From: Haloferacaceae archaeon
Lineage (GTDB): Archaea; Halobacteriota; Halobacteria; Halobacteriales; Haloferacaceae
Length of the DNA: 12,233 nucleotides
Direction: 5' to 3'
NCBI GenBank assembly: GCA_028274825.1
Contig: JAQCMZ010000236.1
Location: 1 to 12,233, forward strand
Part shown: one piece after another, positions 1 through 8,200 of the stretch
Layout: each line of letters opens with the position of its first letter
Position numbering within the stretch: the first letter of the stretch is position 1
Notes under the pieces: generated by a model
What the model was told of the DNA's origin: nothing
The model's input: the letters and a program-made list of their open reading frames with translations, nothing else
Database searches by the model: none
Translations under genes and position numbers: made by a program

Positions 1-2
1 GA

Positions 3-566
3 GCTCGGGCAGAGGCGTACGCAGCGGACAACTCCAACATCGAGGATCCGGAGACGTACGCCGACACCGTCCGTGACTGTTGCACCCGGCAACTCGGCTT
101 GAGTGCCGGCGAGTTCCAGGACCGCGTACACACGCTGATCGAGAACCACCACCAGCGCTCGGAGGACACGTCGGAGCCCACGACGACCGACCCAACACCA
201 ACGGGAGCTCGAGCCGGCAGCTACGAGGTCCGACTCAGCGATGGCCACGAGGTCGTCGCTACGTTCGGGACCGACCCCGCAGCCGATCAGAGCGAGATCA
301 TGCAACTGGTCGTCAACCACCTCATCACCGAGTACGACTTGATCGACCGGATCCCGATCCCGTACGTCGTCGAGGAGAAGGCCCTCGCCAACAGTACGCC
401 AACCTGCCCCGACAGCGACGAGGAGATGCGCCACTACAAGCAGTTGACCAACGGCTATTACCTCGACACACACTACAAAAAGGAGGGCAAACGGGCGCGA
501 CTCACCGAACTAGCCGGCGAATGTGGACTCGGAGCCACCTTCGGTGATGGGTGGGAGCGTCGATAG
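3..566 (+). CDS. C-terminal part of an unrecognised protein, 5' truncated by the window edge
   Basis: An open frame enters from the left edge (reading from base 3) and stops at TAG 564-566. About 187 residues are visible. The first stretch, about 45 residues, is acidic and probably helical. A Thr/Pro/Ser-rich linker follows, and then a domain beginning SYEVRLSDGHEVVATFG, which looks like paired beta strands, followed by a helix and YKQLTNGYYLDTHYKKEG. The linker between two compact parts suggests a multidomain protein whose main domain lies outside the window. The internal TTG at 99 would also open this frame, but coding-like sequence continues upstream of it, so I treat the gene as truncated rather than starting there. 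It is convergent with the UDG-like gene, with only 6 bases between the stop codons. I recognise no family and assign no function. Confidence 0.7.
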   Translation, partial: ARAEAYAADNSNIEDPETYADTVRDCCTRQLGLSAGEFQDRVHTLIENHHQRSEDTSEPTTTDPTPTGARAGSYEVRLSDGHEVVATFGTDPAADQSEIMQLVVNHLITEYDLIDRIPIPYVVEEKALANSTPTCPDSDEEMRHYKQLTNGYYLDTHYKKEGKRARLTELAGECGLGATFGDGWERR

Positions 567-572
567 CGCCCG

Positions 573-1475
573 TCAGGCCCCGAGCGTCTCTATACTGTCT
601 CTCAGCCGGCGCACATTGTCATCAGTCTGCTGCTGGTTCCACCGGTTTGGATGGGGCATCACGGCAACTGGACACGGCATAGTTTCAACCTCATAGGCGT
701 ATCCGATGTATGAGGTCCACCCATCCCAGGTGTGATTGAGTGAGTCTCTCTTCTCACCGTTCTCAAAGCCTTTCGGCTCGTCTCCGTACACTGAGGGTTC
801 CACTGCTAAGCCGGTGATATCCTGATCAAGTGCTTGGAGGGTGTCCTTTGCGGAAATGAAGATGAGCGCCGGATCTATCGCAGCCATCTCCTGCCGGAGG
901 GTTCGTTGCGCTATGCCCTCATCGAACTCTGTCAAGTTTGACAGCTCAGACCCGCCGGGCGTTCCCATTTTAAACCAGTTCGTGAAGTAGACGTCCTGGT
1001 AGCACGGCGGCGGGTCACCATCGGCAAAGTAGGACTCATCGCTTGCTGGCTCTCCCCCGTTGATGACATCAGCTTCGCTCAAATACTCAATCACCTTGTG
1101 GAACCCCTGTGATTTCCGTTTGTTAGTGATGTAATGACGAGTCCAATCCTGGACGCACGCTCTCGTGAATGTCTCAATGTCCGCAACTGCTGGGGCGAGA
1201 ATTTCCAGGGCTCCGCCAGGTGTGCTACCTGAAACCTCCTCCGAATGCGGATTCAACCCAGCCAGCACTATGTCTTGATCATGAATCGGATAGCAGCGGT
1301 AGAAAGCTGCAGGGGAAACCATCCGGAGGAGTTGCTGTTCGTCTGCAGCGAACTCAGATTCATTCGTTTCAGTGACCAGTGTCACATAATCCAGCCCATT
1401 CGTGATCCCATTCTTGAACAGCATTTCCAAGTATTCGCTCCGAATCTCCCTGTGAATATTATCCGTAGCCATCAT
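573..1475 (-). CDS. uracil-DNA-glycosylase-fold family protein (SMUG/MUG-like)
   Basis: 300 residues with the order of motifs expected of the uracil-DNA glycosylase superfamily. IVLAGLNPHSEE (about residues 69-80) resembles motif 1, the GxNPG loop of MUG and SMUG enzymes. DVYFTNWFKMG (about 161-171) follows. DPALIFISAKDTLQAL (about 201-216) is the central strand-helix found before the DNA-intercalating loop. MPHPNRWN (about 273-280) resembles motif 2, the HPSP/HPN loop. In the family these loops bind an extrahelical base and activate water for N-glycosidic bond cleavage. Here the motif 1 residue after the Pro is His rather than Gly, so activity on uracil is not assured, and some members of this fold have other roles. 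The gene starts with two consecutive ATG codons (1475 or 1472). The upstream region carries a MITE 70 bases away, which could alter its expression. Confidence 0.68.
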   Translation of the reverse strand: MMATDNIHREIRSEYLEMLFKNGITNGLDYVTLVTETNESEFAADEQQLLRMVSPAAFYRCYPIHDQDIVLAGLNPHSEEVSGSTPGGALEILAPAVADIETFTRACVQDWTRHYITNKRKSQGFHKVIEYLSEADVINGGEPASDESYFADGDPPPCYQDVYFTNWFKMGTPGGSELSNLTEFDEGIAQRTLRQEMAAIDPALIFISAKDTLQALDQDITGLAVEPSVYGDEPKGFENGEKRDSLNHTWDGWTSYIGYAYEVETMPCPVAVMPHPNRWNQQQTDDNVRRLRDSIETLGA

Positions 1476-1539
1476 TCCAGCATCTGTCCAATGTGAAAAA
1501 TATCTATTACTTTTGTCGATAGCTGATTCAGACGAATAT

Positions 1540-1547
1540 TTTAAGAT
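1540..1547. repeat. left copy of 8-bp target-site duplication
   Basis: TTTAAGAT directly abuts the left end of the MITE-like element and is repeated exactly at its right end. Confidence 0.82.
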
Positions 1548-1712
1548 CGCTCTTGGGTGAGTGATTGTTGGTGGAGAGCTGTCTGGCGATTTTGTCCAGA
1601 GTGTTGTTAGAGTGCTGGAGAATCAGACCGTGGTTATTGCGGGTTGAACCGGCCGGTCAACCATCCCGAACTAACCTACCGGCCACGACCAACAATCCTC
1701 TACACAAGAGCG
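1548..1712. mobile_element. MITE-like element, 165 bp, with terminal inverted repeats
   Basis: The ends are imperfect inverted repeats. The left end starts CGCTCTTGGGTGAGTGATTG and the right end, read inward on the other strand, starts CGCTCTTGTGTAGAGGATTG. By eye about 20 of 25 bases match, with two perfect blocks (CGCTCTTG and GATTGTTGGT). The perfect octamer TTTAAGAT sits directly outside both ends (1540-1547 and 1713-1720), as expected of a target-site duplication. No open frame fits inside, so the element is non-autonomous. The centre has a second near-palindrome around ACCGGCCGGT (about 1642-1665). An 8-bp duplication is compatible with several insertion sequence families known in haloarchaea, including IS1595, IS6 and the ISH1 group of IS5. 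I cannot name the parent family. Confidence 0.85.
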
Positions 1713-1720
1713 TTTAAGAT
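1713..1720. repeat. right copy of 8-bp target-site duplication
   Basis: TTTAAGAT directly abuts the right end of the MITE-like element, identical to the left copy. Joining the flanks at one copy would restore the empty site. Confidence 0.82.
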
Positions 1721-1941
1721 TGGCGCAAAGTCGCATCCATCAAAAGCGCCACATTCAGAAGGCCCACCGGAAAATATCTATAATACAGACTCGCCGCTTT
1801 TCATACTGACAGAATTAGGTTGAGATACTTCTCTACGCGTTTTGAACTATTGAGAGCAAACCGACTCAAAGCGTTGCGATTGGCTGTTCTGTTCAGAAAA
1901 ACCGTAGGTCATAAGTATCGAATAGCGACGTCTGCAGAGGT

Positions 1942-2397
1942 GTGGTGTTCTCCGGTCCCACCCCCGAGGGAGAGTTCTCTGCCGATCGTACCGGCGTTGC
2001 GAAGGACCCGGGCAAGCTGTTGTTGCAGGCTCGTATCGACTCACTCTCACCGCACGAGATCGCGCGGATCCTGTTCGGTCTGGTTGACCAGACACCCACC
2101 ATTTCCCACGACTCCACAGACGCCGAGGTCTATGTTGGCGACAAGACGGTGTTGCTTCGCCTTCCGTCAAAAGTCCTTCGCGTGGTCTTCGAGTGCCACG
2201 CAGGAAGTTCGCTGGAATGGGCCGATGTCGAGTGCTTGTCAGCCCGAACGAACTCAACGCACGAGGTATTACTGATCACCACCCGCCCACTCTCGAGTCG
2301 AGTCAAGCGCGCAATCGACGAAGGTGAGCACTGCCGTGGCATCCACTATATTCAGGTCTCCCAGACGGTCGACTGGCGGTGTGTGTCACACAGCTAG
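1942..2397 (+). CDS. hypothetical protein of 151 residues
   Basis: The frame opens with two adjacent GTG codons (1942, 1945), is closed upstream by TAA at 1912, and ends at TAG 2395-2397. A TATA-like ATAAGTAT at about 1911-1918 lies roughly 25-30 bases before the first GTG, which fits a leaderless haloarchaeal transcript. The protein is acidic and mixed alpha/beta. It has SLSPHEIARILFGLV (helix), strands in VLLRLPSKVLRVVFEC, then STHEVLLITTRPLSSRVKRA and GIHYIQVSQTVDW. The strand-TT-helix-strand ending recalls nuclease-like or Rossmann-like cores, but no catalytic set can be assigned, so I give no function. It converges on the degraded gene next to it; their ends overlap by about 3 bases. The competing frames on both strands here have low-complexity Arg/Ser-rich products and look like shadows. 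Confidence 0.6.
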   Translation: MVFSGPTPEGEFSADRTGVAKDPGKLLLQARIDSLSPHEIARILFGLVDQTPTISHDSTDAEVYVGDKTVLLRLPSKVLRVVFECHAGSSLEWADVECLSARTNSTHEVLLITTRPLSSRVKRAIDEGEHCRGIHYIQVSQTVDWRCVSHS

Positions 2398-2936
2398 TGA
2401 CTGACGGAACTCGCCACTGAAGAGAGCCGCATTCTTGAATGGCCCATGCCGGAGATGGTGTTCGATGGGAGCGGATACCGATACTCGCCCAACTCGAAGT
2501 ACAGCTGGTCGGACGTGATGTACGTCCCGGCAAGGTCCTACTCGTCCTCGAAACGGAGCGAAAACGGCTGGCAGACGGCGTCGTATTCGGTATCTTCGTC
2601 CTGGACGGTGAACAAGCCGGCGTTGACGCGGTCGTACCGGTTGCGTTCGGACTCGTTCCACACCAACGGGGCCTCAGCGTCCCGACCAAGCGGACTCCGC
2701 TGCCCGTTCAGAAAGAACGCCCCGTGATGGTCGGAGTCGACAAGCTGGCCACCGTAGAAGATCTCCCGGTCCCAGAAGAAGAAGACGTGATTTCCTTCCT
2801 GTCCACAGGCGTAGTCCGCGAGTGTCGGATAGTGGCTGCTGTACGGCGATGGCTCAGTATCCTTGGGGGAGTGCTGGCCCTAGATCCCACGGTCAAGATA
2901 CAATCGGAGCGTTTTGTGATCGTAGAGTGTAATCAA
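2394..2936 (-). pseudogene. degraded gene with two in-frame TAG stops
   Basis: One minus-strand frame reads as a convincing globular protein but is interrupted twice. From a TTG at 2936 it gives ITLYDHKTLRLYLDRGI and then TAG (2880-2882). It continues 113 codons, including NHVFFFWDREIFYGGQL, HHGAFFLNGQRSPLGRDA and YDAVCQPFSLRF, to a second TAG (2538-2540). Coding-like sequence resumes at once with LAGTYITSDQLYFELGEY and YPLPSNTISGMG. Aromatic-rich strands and acidic residues are typical of real haloarchaeal proteins, and both alternative strands give poorer sequence. Homology probably ends near the SGMG motif; the last 15 codons look random. The original gene may have encoded about 170 residues. 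I do not recognise the family. Both stops could be single-base changes from sense codons, consistent with recent decay. Confidence 0.68.
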
Positions 2937-2939
2937 TAG

Positions 2940-2960
2940 CCCACCTTTGACTATGGTGGG
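2940..2960. repeat. hairpin with 6-bp GC stem
   Basis: CCCACC (2940-2945) pairs with GGTGGG (2955-2960) around the 9-base loop TTTGACTAT. It lies just upstream of the TTG of the degraded minus-strand gene. It could be an RNA hairpin or a leftover mobile-element end; nothing decides which. Confidence 0.35.
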
Positions 2961-3390
2961 AGATCATTAGTTAACTGGCATAACTGGCCGTAAAATGAGT
3001 CTTGAGCGGTGACTGCACCCCTCACGACAGCAACGCAGGAACTGTCAGGTGGTGGTATTGAGAGAACGCTCGTATCCAATGGCAGCTGCGACGGGTCATC
3101 GCTTCATGAACCCGAGAAGGGCTATCGCTAGTATCTGGAGTCCAAGAAACCCACCCCATCGGCCTTCTTGAAATCCTCAGGTATTGATATATTCCAACAG
3201 TCGTGTTGAATACGATACACAGGCCCTGTTTAGACGTGGTGCAGATCGTCCGCTCCGCTCTTTGCTCAAACAACGAGACCGGTCGGAGAGGCTTTCACCG
3301 ACGATTTCTACTCACTCCACACAGCCACTAATCGTCGTCTTCGGCAGCGTCTAAATAAGGCCCAGAGGTTCTATTCAGCAGGTGGTTTTT
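2961..3390. other. 430 bases without a convincing gene
   Basis: Frames on both strands are short, rich in Arg/Ser/Pro, or interrupted by stops, and none shows acidic haloarchaeal protein character. An 83-codon minus-strand frame (3022-3273) is open but unconvincing. An inverted repeat, CGACGATT (about 3299-3306) and AATCGTCG (about 3332-3339), lies toward the right side. The stretch probably holds remnants of older insertions; I recognise none of them. Confidence 0.5.
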
Positions 3391-3396
3391 GACAGG

Positions 3397-3403
3397 TATA
3401 TAA
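3397..3403 (+). promoter_or_regulatory. TATA box upstream of the zinc-finger gene
   Basis: TATATAA lies about 24 bases before the ATG at 3424. At normal archaeal spacing, transcription would begin at or very near the start codon. A strong Shine-Dalgarno sequence, GGAGGTG (3411-3417), also precedes the ATG by 6 bases, so the leader is either very short or another promoter is used. Confidence 0.6.
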
Positions 3404-3423
3404 TGGTTTGGGAGGTGTGGTGG

Positions 3424-4159
3424 ATGAGTGAACAACGTTCTCGGTGGTGGGGCTGGCTCTCTCGATGGTATGCCTCACAATCGTCCGGACGATCCGAGCT
3501 GGACAGAGCGGCACTGACAGTCGCTGACCACGCGGCACACCCACGAGGATGTCTCACTCGACCCTGATGAGATCGACCTCTGTAGAACTCCTCGCGCAAT
3601 CGTCCCACCCGCTACGTTGAAGGCTGTCTTGTATATCCTTGGCCAGATTCGCGGGACATTGAGCTCAGAAGCGAAGCAGACTATCGGCAATTTGTGTGAT
3701 GTTTCAGGGCTAAATCGCTCCCCAACAGATGGGAACGAACCAACTGCTGTTGTCAAAGCAGACTACAAGCAAACACCGGCAGATTGGCAGTGTTTTGTCG
3801 TGGACACTAGTGTGGATACGAACACACCCCCTTCCAGCACCACTCAATCTACTGGCTCACAAACCTCTAATAGCAATAACGACAACCGAGCCACTGAGGC
3901 AAATAGGCAGAAAAGCAGCAGCGGTATTGAGTGTCCATATTGTGAGAGAGAGTTCGACACCGAGCTAGCTCGTAAAAAACACAAAAAGAGATGCCCTGAT
4001 AGTCCGTCGAAATCGAAGGATAATTCAAAAGATAAGAGAAACCAATCTGTGGGAAAGTCTGTAAAGAACGACGGGCGGGGTGAAAGAGTCTCTGGAAAAG
4101 ATCCGTTTGCCGACACTAGCCGATTGAAAGATACTGGATTACATCAAGGTGGAGGATAG
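3424..4159 (+). pseudogene. zinc-finger (C2HC) protein gene broken by a frame change
   Basis: Two consecutive frames look like one protein. The first starts at ATG 3424 behind a strong Shine-Dalgarno sequence and reads MSEQRSRWWGWLSRWYASQS through LDRAALTVADHAA before stopping at 3567. The second, one base ahead, is open from 3522 to TAG 4157-4159. It would continue the first naturally with THEDVSLDPDEIDLC, then IVPPATLKAVLYILGQIRG. A single extra base near 3530-3560 would explain the break. The rest has a Thr/Ser/Asn-rich linker, a zinc finger CPYCEREF...KKHKKRC (C-x2-C-x12-H-x3-C), and a Lys/Ser-rich basic tail that could bind nucleic acid. The C-terminal half is AT-richer and less acidic than its neighbours, suggesting transfer. 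The internal TTG at 3617 is an alternative start that would give a shorter intact protein of 180 residues. Role unknown. Confidence 0.62.
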
Positions 4160-4211
4160 TTCTCACTTCAGCTCTCTCAAAGTACATACAACACGACTGA
4201 CTTCGGGCGGC

Positions 4212-4219
4212 TATTATAA
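4212..4219 (+). promoter_or_regulatory. probable TATA box upstream of the recombinase
   Basis: TATTATAA stands in an otherwise GC-rich stretch between the zinc-finger gene and the recombinase ATG at 4353. It would give a leader of about 110 bases, so the assignment is tentative. Confidence 0.4.
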
Positions 4220-4352
4220 GTCCTTGCGAAAGCGCCAGACGAGAGGTTTTGTACCCTCCAACGAGCCATGGAAGGTAATCTCGGGAGGATGAAGGCCCCC
4301 TACTAACCTGAAGACACTAGGATATCGCCCGTGAAGTGCTTGTGAGCGACCG

Positions 4353-5015
4353 ATGCGACTTGATGACTATCCAAAAAAAGAAAGCAAACGGGTCTGGTTG
4401 ACTGTCGACGAAATCGAGTGCCTCGCCGACGAGACTGCCGATCCGGTCCGTGAGCTGGCCGTCCGGCTCGCTGGGCAAGCTGGTTTACGCCGGTCAGAGA
4501 TCGGGAGCGTCCGCCCGCAGGACTTCGAGCACGCACCCGATGGGTTCGTGCGCGTCTGGGAAGATTACGCCAAACGGGACATATACCGGGAAGCACCAGT
4601 TCCTGACGAGGTGGCGACGATCGCGCGGACGCTCGGGCACGCTCGCAACGATGGTGAGCCGGTCGTGAATATTTCCGGGTCGACGATCTACCGGGTGGTA
4701 CGCGGAGCCGCCGGAGATCTGGAGAAAGAGACTGGCGATGAGGGGTGGTCCTACTTGGACGTCCACGACCTCCGGCGCAGCTGGGGCGGGCACCTACTCT
4801 GGGACTGTGGGTGCTCACCGATGGCTGTCATGGAGTTCGGGGGATGGTCGGACTGGTCAACCTTCGAAGAGCATTACATGGGCGAGATGACGCCGCAGGC
4901 GATGGACCGCGAGCGCGCAAAGATCGACTACATGGGTGGAGAGCCGGCCGACGAGGAAGTCCTCTTCGAGCCTGAAAGCCCGGCTCTTGCAGATACTTAC
5001 GATCATCCGGAATGA
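4353..5015 (+). CDS. tyrosine recombinase/integrase, catalytic domain only
   Basis: 220 residues carrying the active-site pattern of the phage integrase/XerC-D family. Arg I is in AGLRRSEIGSVRPQDF (about residue 46-61), and a candidate beta-hairpin Lys is in YAKRDIYREAPV (about 72-83). The HxxR box is VHDLRRSWGGHLL (about 137-149). W at the H/W position is in FGGWSDWSTFEEHYMG (about 161-176), with the nucleophilic Tyr just before MG. The family breaks and rejoins DNA through a 3'-phosphotyrosine intermediate. Normal members have an N-terminal core-binding domain of about 100 residues. Here only about 30 residues precede the catalytic fold, so the protein is short but apparently complete, because ATG 4353 opens the frame and all catalytic positions are present. 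Proteins of this short type occur in haloarchaeal plasmids and integrated elements. It may act on the element it sits in or on the inverted repeats 5 kb away; nothing in the sequence proves either. Confidence 0.85.
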   Translation: MRLDDYPKKESKRVWLTVDEIECLADETADPVRELAVRLAGQAGLRRSEIGSVRPQDFEHAPDGFVRVWEDYAKRDIYREAPVPDEVATIARTLGHARNDGEPVVNISGSTIYRVVRGAAGDLEKETGDEGWSYLDVHDLRRSWGGHLLWDCGCSPMAVMEFGGWSDWSTFEEHYMGEMTPQAMDRERAKIDYMGGEPADEEVLFEPESPALADTYDHPE

Positions 5016-5030
5016 TTACTTGACCCTCCC

Positions 5031-5116
5031 ACTCAGCGTGGTTGACGTACGGATCCCTCACTGCGATACTATCCGGACTACGGCACCACTGAACGCCGCG
5101 CTTGACCACGCTCAGT
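5031..5116. repeat. imperfect inverted repeat downstream of the recombinase
   Basis: ACTCAGCGTGGT (5031-5042) and the reverse complement of ACCACGCTCAGT (5105-5116) match at 11 of 12 bases, separated by 62 bases. It lies between the recombinase stop and the helicase promoter. It could be a terminator-like structure, a recombinase site or chance. Confidence 0.4.
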
Positions 5117-5221
5117 AAGTGAGTACGACGGGTCGTGGTCTCTCTTGATGAGTGCTAGCGACAACTAACCCGAAGGGATTATACACAAACTCTGAGACGA
5201 ATCCGTTATTTTATGTAAGAA

Positions 5222-5232
5222 TTATATATATT
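5222..5232 (+). promoter_or_regulatory. TATA box of the helicase gene
   Basis: TTATATATATT is the most AT-rich stretch near the helicase start and lies about 25-30 bases before GTG 5254. This supports that GTG as the start of a leaderless or near-leaderless transcript. Confidence 0.6.
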
Positions 5233-5253
5233 AGCCGATACAGGGGGGCGATA

Positions 5254-8200
5254 GTGCTCACCGACGAAGCCTCAACTGAGGGTTCGAAGCCACTGGTAGA
5301 TGCTGATCCAGATTGGGAGACATTCGAGAAAGTCGAAGACTACGTAGCAGATGATGACTCTCTTCTCAGAGTCATATTACCCACCCGAGTGTGGGACGCG
5401 CTCTTTGCACCGACCTCAATGAACCCAGGTGCGGTGCAAGAACATCGCCGCACGGTGGCTGCGCAGTTTGCATCTGTGTTTGATCGCTATCGAGGTGTGA
5501 TCAAGCACCTACGAGGCAAAAGCGACCTTGACGTCAATGTTGATGACGACCCACCGGTGAGCGAGCAGATTTCCTCAATACCAATATATCGCTTTCCAGT
5601 ATCTTCTGCACCCCGTCGCGATGAGGACTCGTTCGAGAGTTCGATTGCTGCGATTGAAGAGGCGATTCAGCATGAACAGCAACTGCTTGATGACTGTAAA
5701 GTATTGCTGTCCCGTCCGCGGACACCCTTTCTTCATGAAGACGAGCGCACTGCCCTCTTGAATGTGCAGACGACACTAGCGCATTCGATCGAGAACGGCA
5801 GAGACTGGAAGGCGACGTTGGAGGAAGCGAGGGCTGAAACGCGCCAGGGCCTCAACGGACGTCTCGATACGTGGGAAGAAGAACTTGGCAGTTTAGAAGC
5901 GGACGCTCAACCGTTCTTTCAACTGGATCAATACCTTGCAGAAGAGGAGTTAATTAGAGAGGTTGAAACGGTACGTGACGAGATTCAGACGTTCCGTAAG
6001 AAAAAGTCCGTCCTGAAGATATCCGGTCTTTTGAGCAAACGATTTCGCCTGTGTGAACACCGCGCCTCACGTCTGCTTAACGGGTTGTCTCAGTCGCGAG
6101 CTAAATACGCCGCAGTGTGTCTTGATGAGATTGAACAGACACTCGAGGCGGGACTCAAAACACTTGACGCCCGTCTGTCTCCGGCGAAAGAGCAAGGTGA
6201 AGTGATTCACGACCGTGACGAGTTATTCGCGAAGATCGAGACACTCAGGGGCAAGGTTGAGGAAGTTCGTCAAGCGCCATGGCGGGAAGATGCTGACAGC
6301 GAGCGCGTCGCTAGTCTCTCGGCGTATGAATCACGACTAACAGAGACTGAGGACTTCATTGAGGAGAAAACGCAGTTCGATGCGTCGATGGCAGCGTTTG
6401 AGAAACGATATAAAAAACTTGTCAGCAGCGTACAACCGTATCTCGAGTACGAGCGATACCTGACACGGCCCGCAAAGGAGACGCTCTCGACAGTCATTGT
6501 GGACTTACGATCGGATCTGGAAACGTTTGCCGACGATGCCGACTTTACAGTGCTCGGTGACGCTGACCGCAGGCGGTATGAAGAGGTCCGGGACAATGTC
6601 CAGACAATCCAGTCACATTTCCGCGGGTACAATCCGGAGTTCATCCGCCGGCAGCGACGAGCCTGTGAGGCGTTATTCAGCAGTGTCGGGCCGGATGATC
6701 TCAGGTTAACCCCCGAACAGCAGGAGGCGGTCATTCGCAACGACATCTACAATCAGGTGATCGCGGCAGCCGGGACAGGAAAGACGCTCACCCTCACCAC
6801 TCGTGTTGCGTACCTGATCAAAAAGCAGGATATCGATCCTCAGCGGATCTTGGTCGTCACATATACCAATGAGGCAACTGAGGAAATGCGGACGCGACTC
6901 GCTGAGTACTTCGATATCACTGAGGTTGAGGTCCGGACAATCCATTCCTTTGGGCGTGAGATCGTTCAAACTGCAGAGAATGGGTACGTCGAAACAATCG
7001 ATTCACATGAGAAAATAAATCTCGTCGACCGGCATATTCGGAATGCTCGCGAAACTGCTCCGAACGACTTCCTCAAGCACTACTACGAGTTCCTCGTCCA
7101 CTATGATGACGTCTACTACGACGAGGCGGATTTCGAAACAAAAGAAGCCTATGTCGAAGCACGTGCTGAGACTGAATACCTCACACTCCGAGAGGAGGGA
7201 GTCCGTTCAAGAGCAGAGAAGGTGATCGCCGACTTTCTGACGACACATCAAGTCACCTATAGATATGAAGACCGGGCAACGTGGGCTGACGAGGACCCCC
7301 AGAAGGCAGGCTATAACCCTGATTTCTATCTTCCAACATATGATGTATATATCGAACACTGGGGACTGGACGAATCGGGGTCGGTGGCCCCGTGGTTTTC
7401 ACAGACGTCGGAGGAATACCACACCAAAATCCGGTGGGCTCGTAACCAGTTTCAAGACGCCGACGCGACCCTTGCCGAGACATACGAGTTTGAGCACGAA
7501 AGCGGTCAGCCGAAACAGGTACTGCGTCATCGGCTCACCAACATTGGTGTAGATCTTGACCAGCTGGAATTCAAGGACCTGGTGAATCACGTATTTGACT
7601 ACTCACAGCGGGAAGGCTGGATTCACGAGCAGTTTCGGGACTTCATTGACAACGCAAAGCAATTCGACGTTCGCCTGCAGGATATTGACGCTGCCATTAC
7701 CCCGCGAAATCCCCGGCAGTACCACTTCGCAAAGTGTGGGCAGTTTCTCCTTCAACGAGATCGGTCCTACTTAACAGAAAACGACCTAATTGATTTTACT
7801 GATATGATCTATGACGCTGTGGACCTCATTCAAGAGGATCCAGAGACATACCGGAGCCAGTACGACCACATCTTAGTTGATGAATTTCAAGACGTCGGAA
7901 AAGGCACGCTTGAACTCGCCCAGGAACTCACTGGACCAGACGCTGCCCGACTGTTCGCTGTCGGCGATGATTGGCAGAGTATCTACTCCTTTCAGGGGGC
8001 AGCGATCGAGTATTTCACTAACTTTGAGGAGTATTTTGATGTCGCCACGCGGACAGATTTGACGGCGAATTTCCGCTGTCCACCACAGATTGTCAAGGCA
8101 GGGAATGACCTGATCAACCAGAACACTCAGCAGCTTGAGAAGTCGGTCCAGGCAACCGTTGACTACGATACGCAACCCAGAGTTCACACATTACGCGGGT

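Noticed and set aside
929..944. palindrome CTGTCAAGTTTGACAG, similar to the core of the switch repeats
   Set aside because: It has a two-base centre, lies within the UDG-like coding frame, and lacks the flanking bases of the 22-bp repeats; probably chance.
1640..1670. stretch GGGTTGAACCGGCC resembling a tRNA T-arm, considered as a tRNA-Cys fragment or attachment site
   Set aside because: It does not match the tRNA-Cys 3' end beyond a few bases and is part of the MITE's internal palindrome.
1820..2275. 151-codon plus-strand frame
   Set aside because: The product is rich in Arg, Ser and Cys and overlaps the acidic 1942-2397 frame, which has better start context.
2439..2939. 166-codon plus-strand frame
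   Set aside because: It lies antisense to the degraded minus-strand gene, whose joined frame has far better protein character; the plus frame is a shadow.
3022..3273. 83-codon minus-strand frame
   Set aside because: It has basic, Ser/Arg-rich composition without a recognisable domain and no promoter or ribosome-binding site; it is reported only as part of the gene-less stretch.
4303..4818. 171-codon minus-strand frame
   Set aside because: It is antisense to the recombinase, with a highly Arg/Ser/Pro-rich product typical of shadows in GC-rich DNA.
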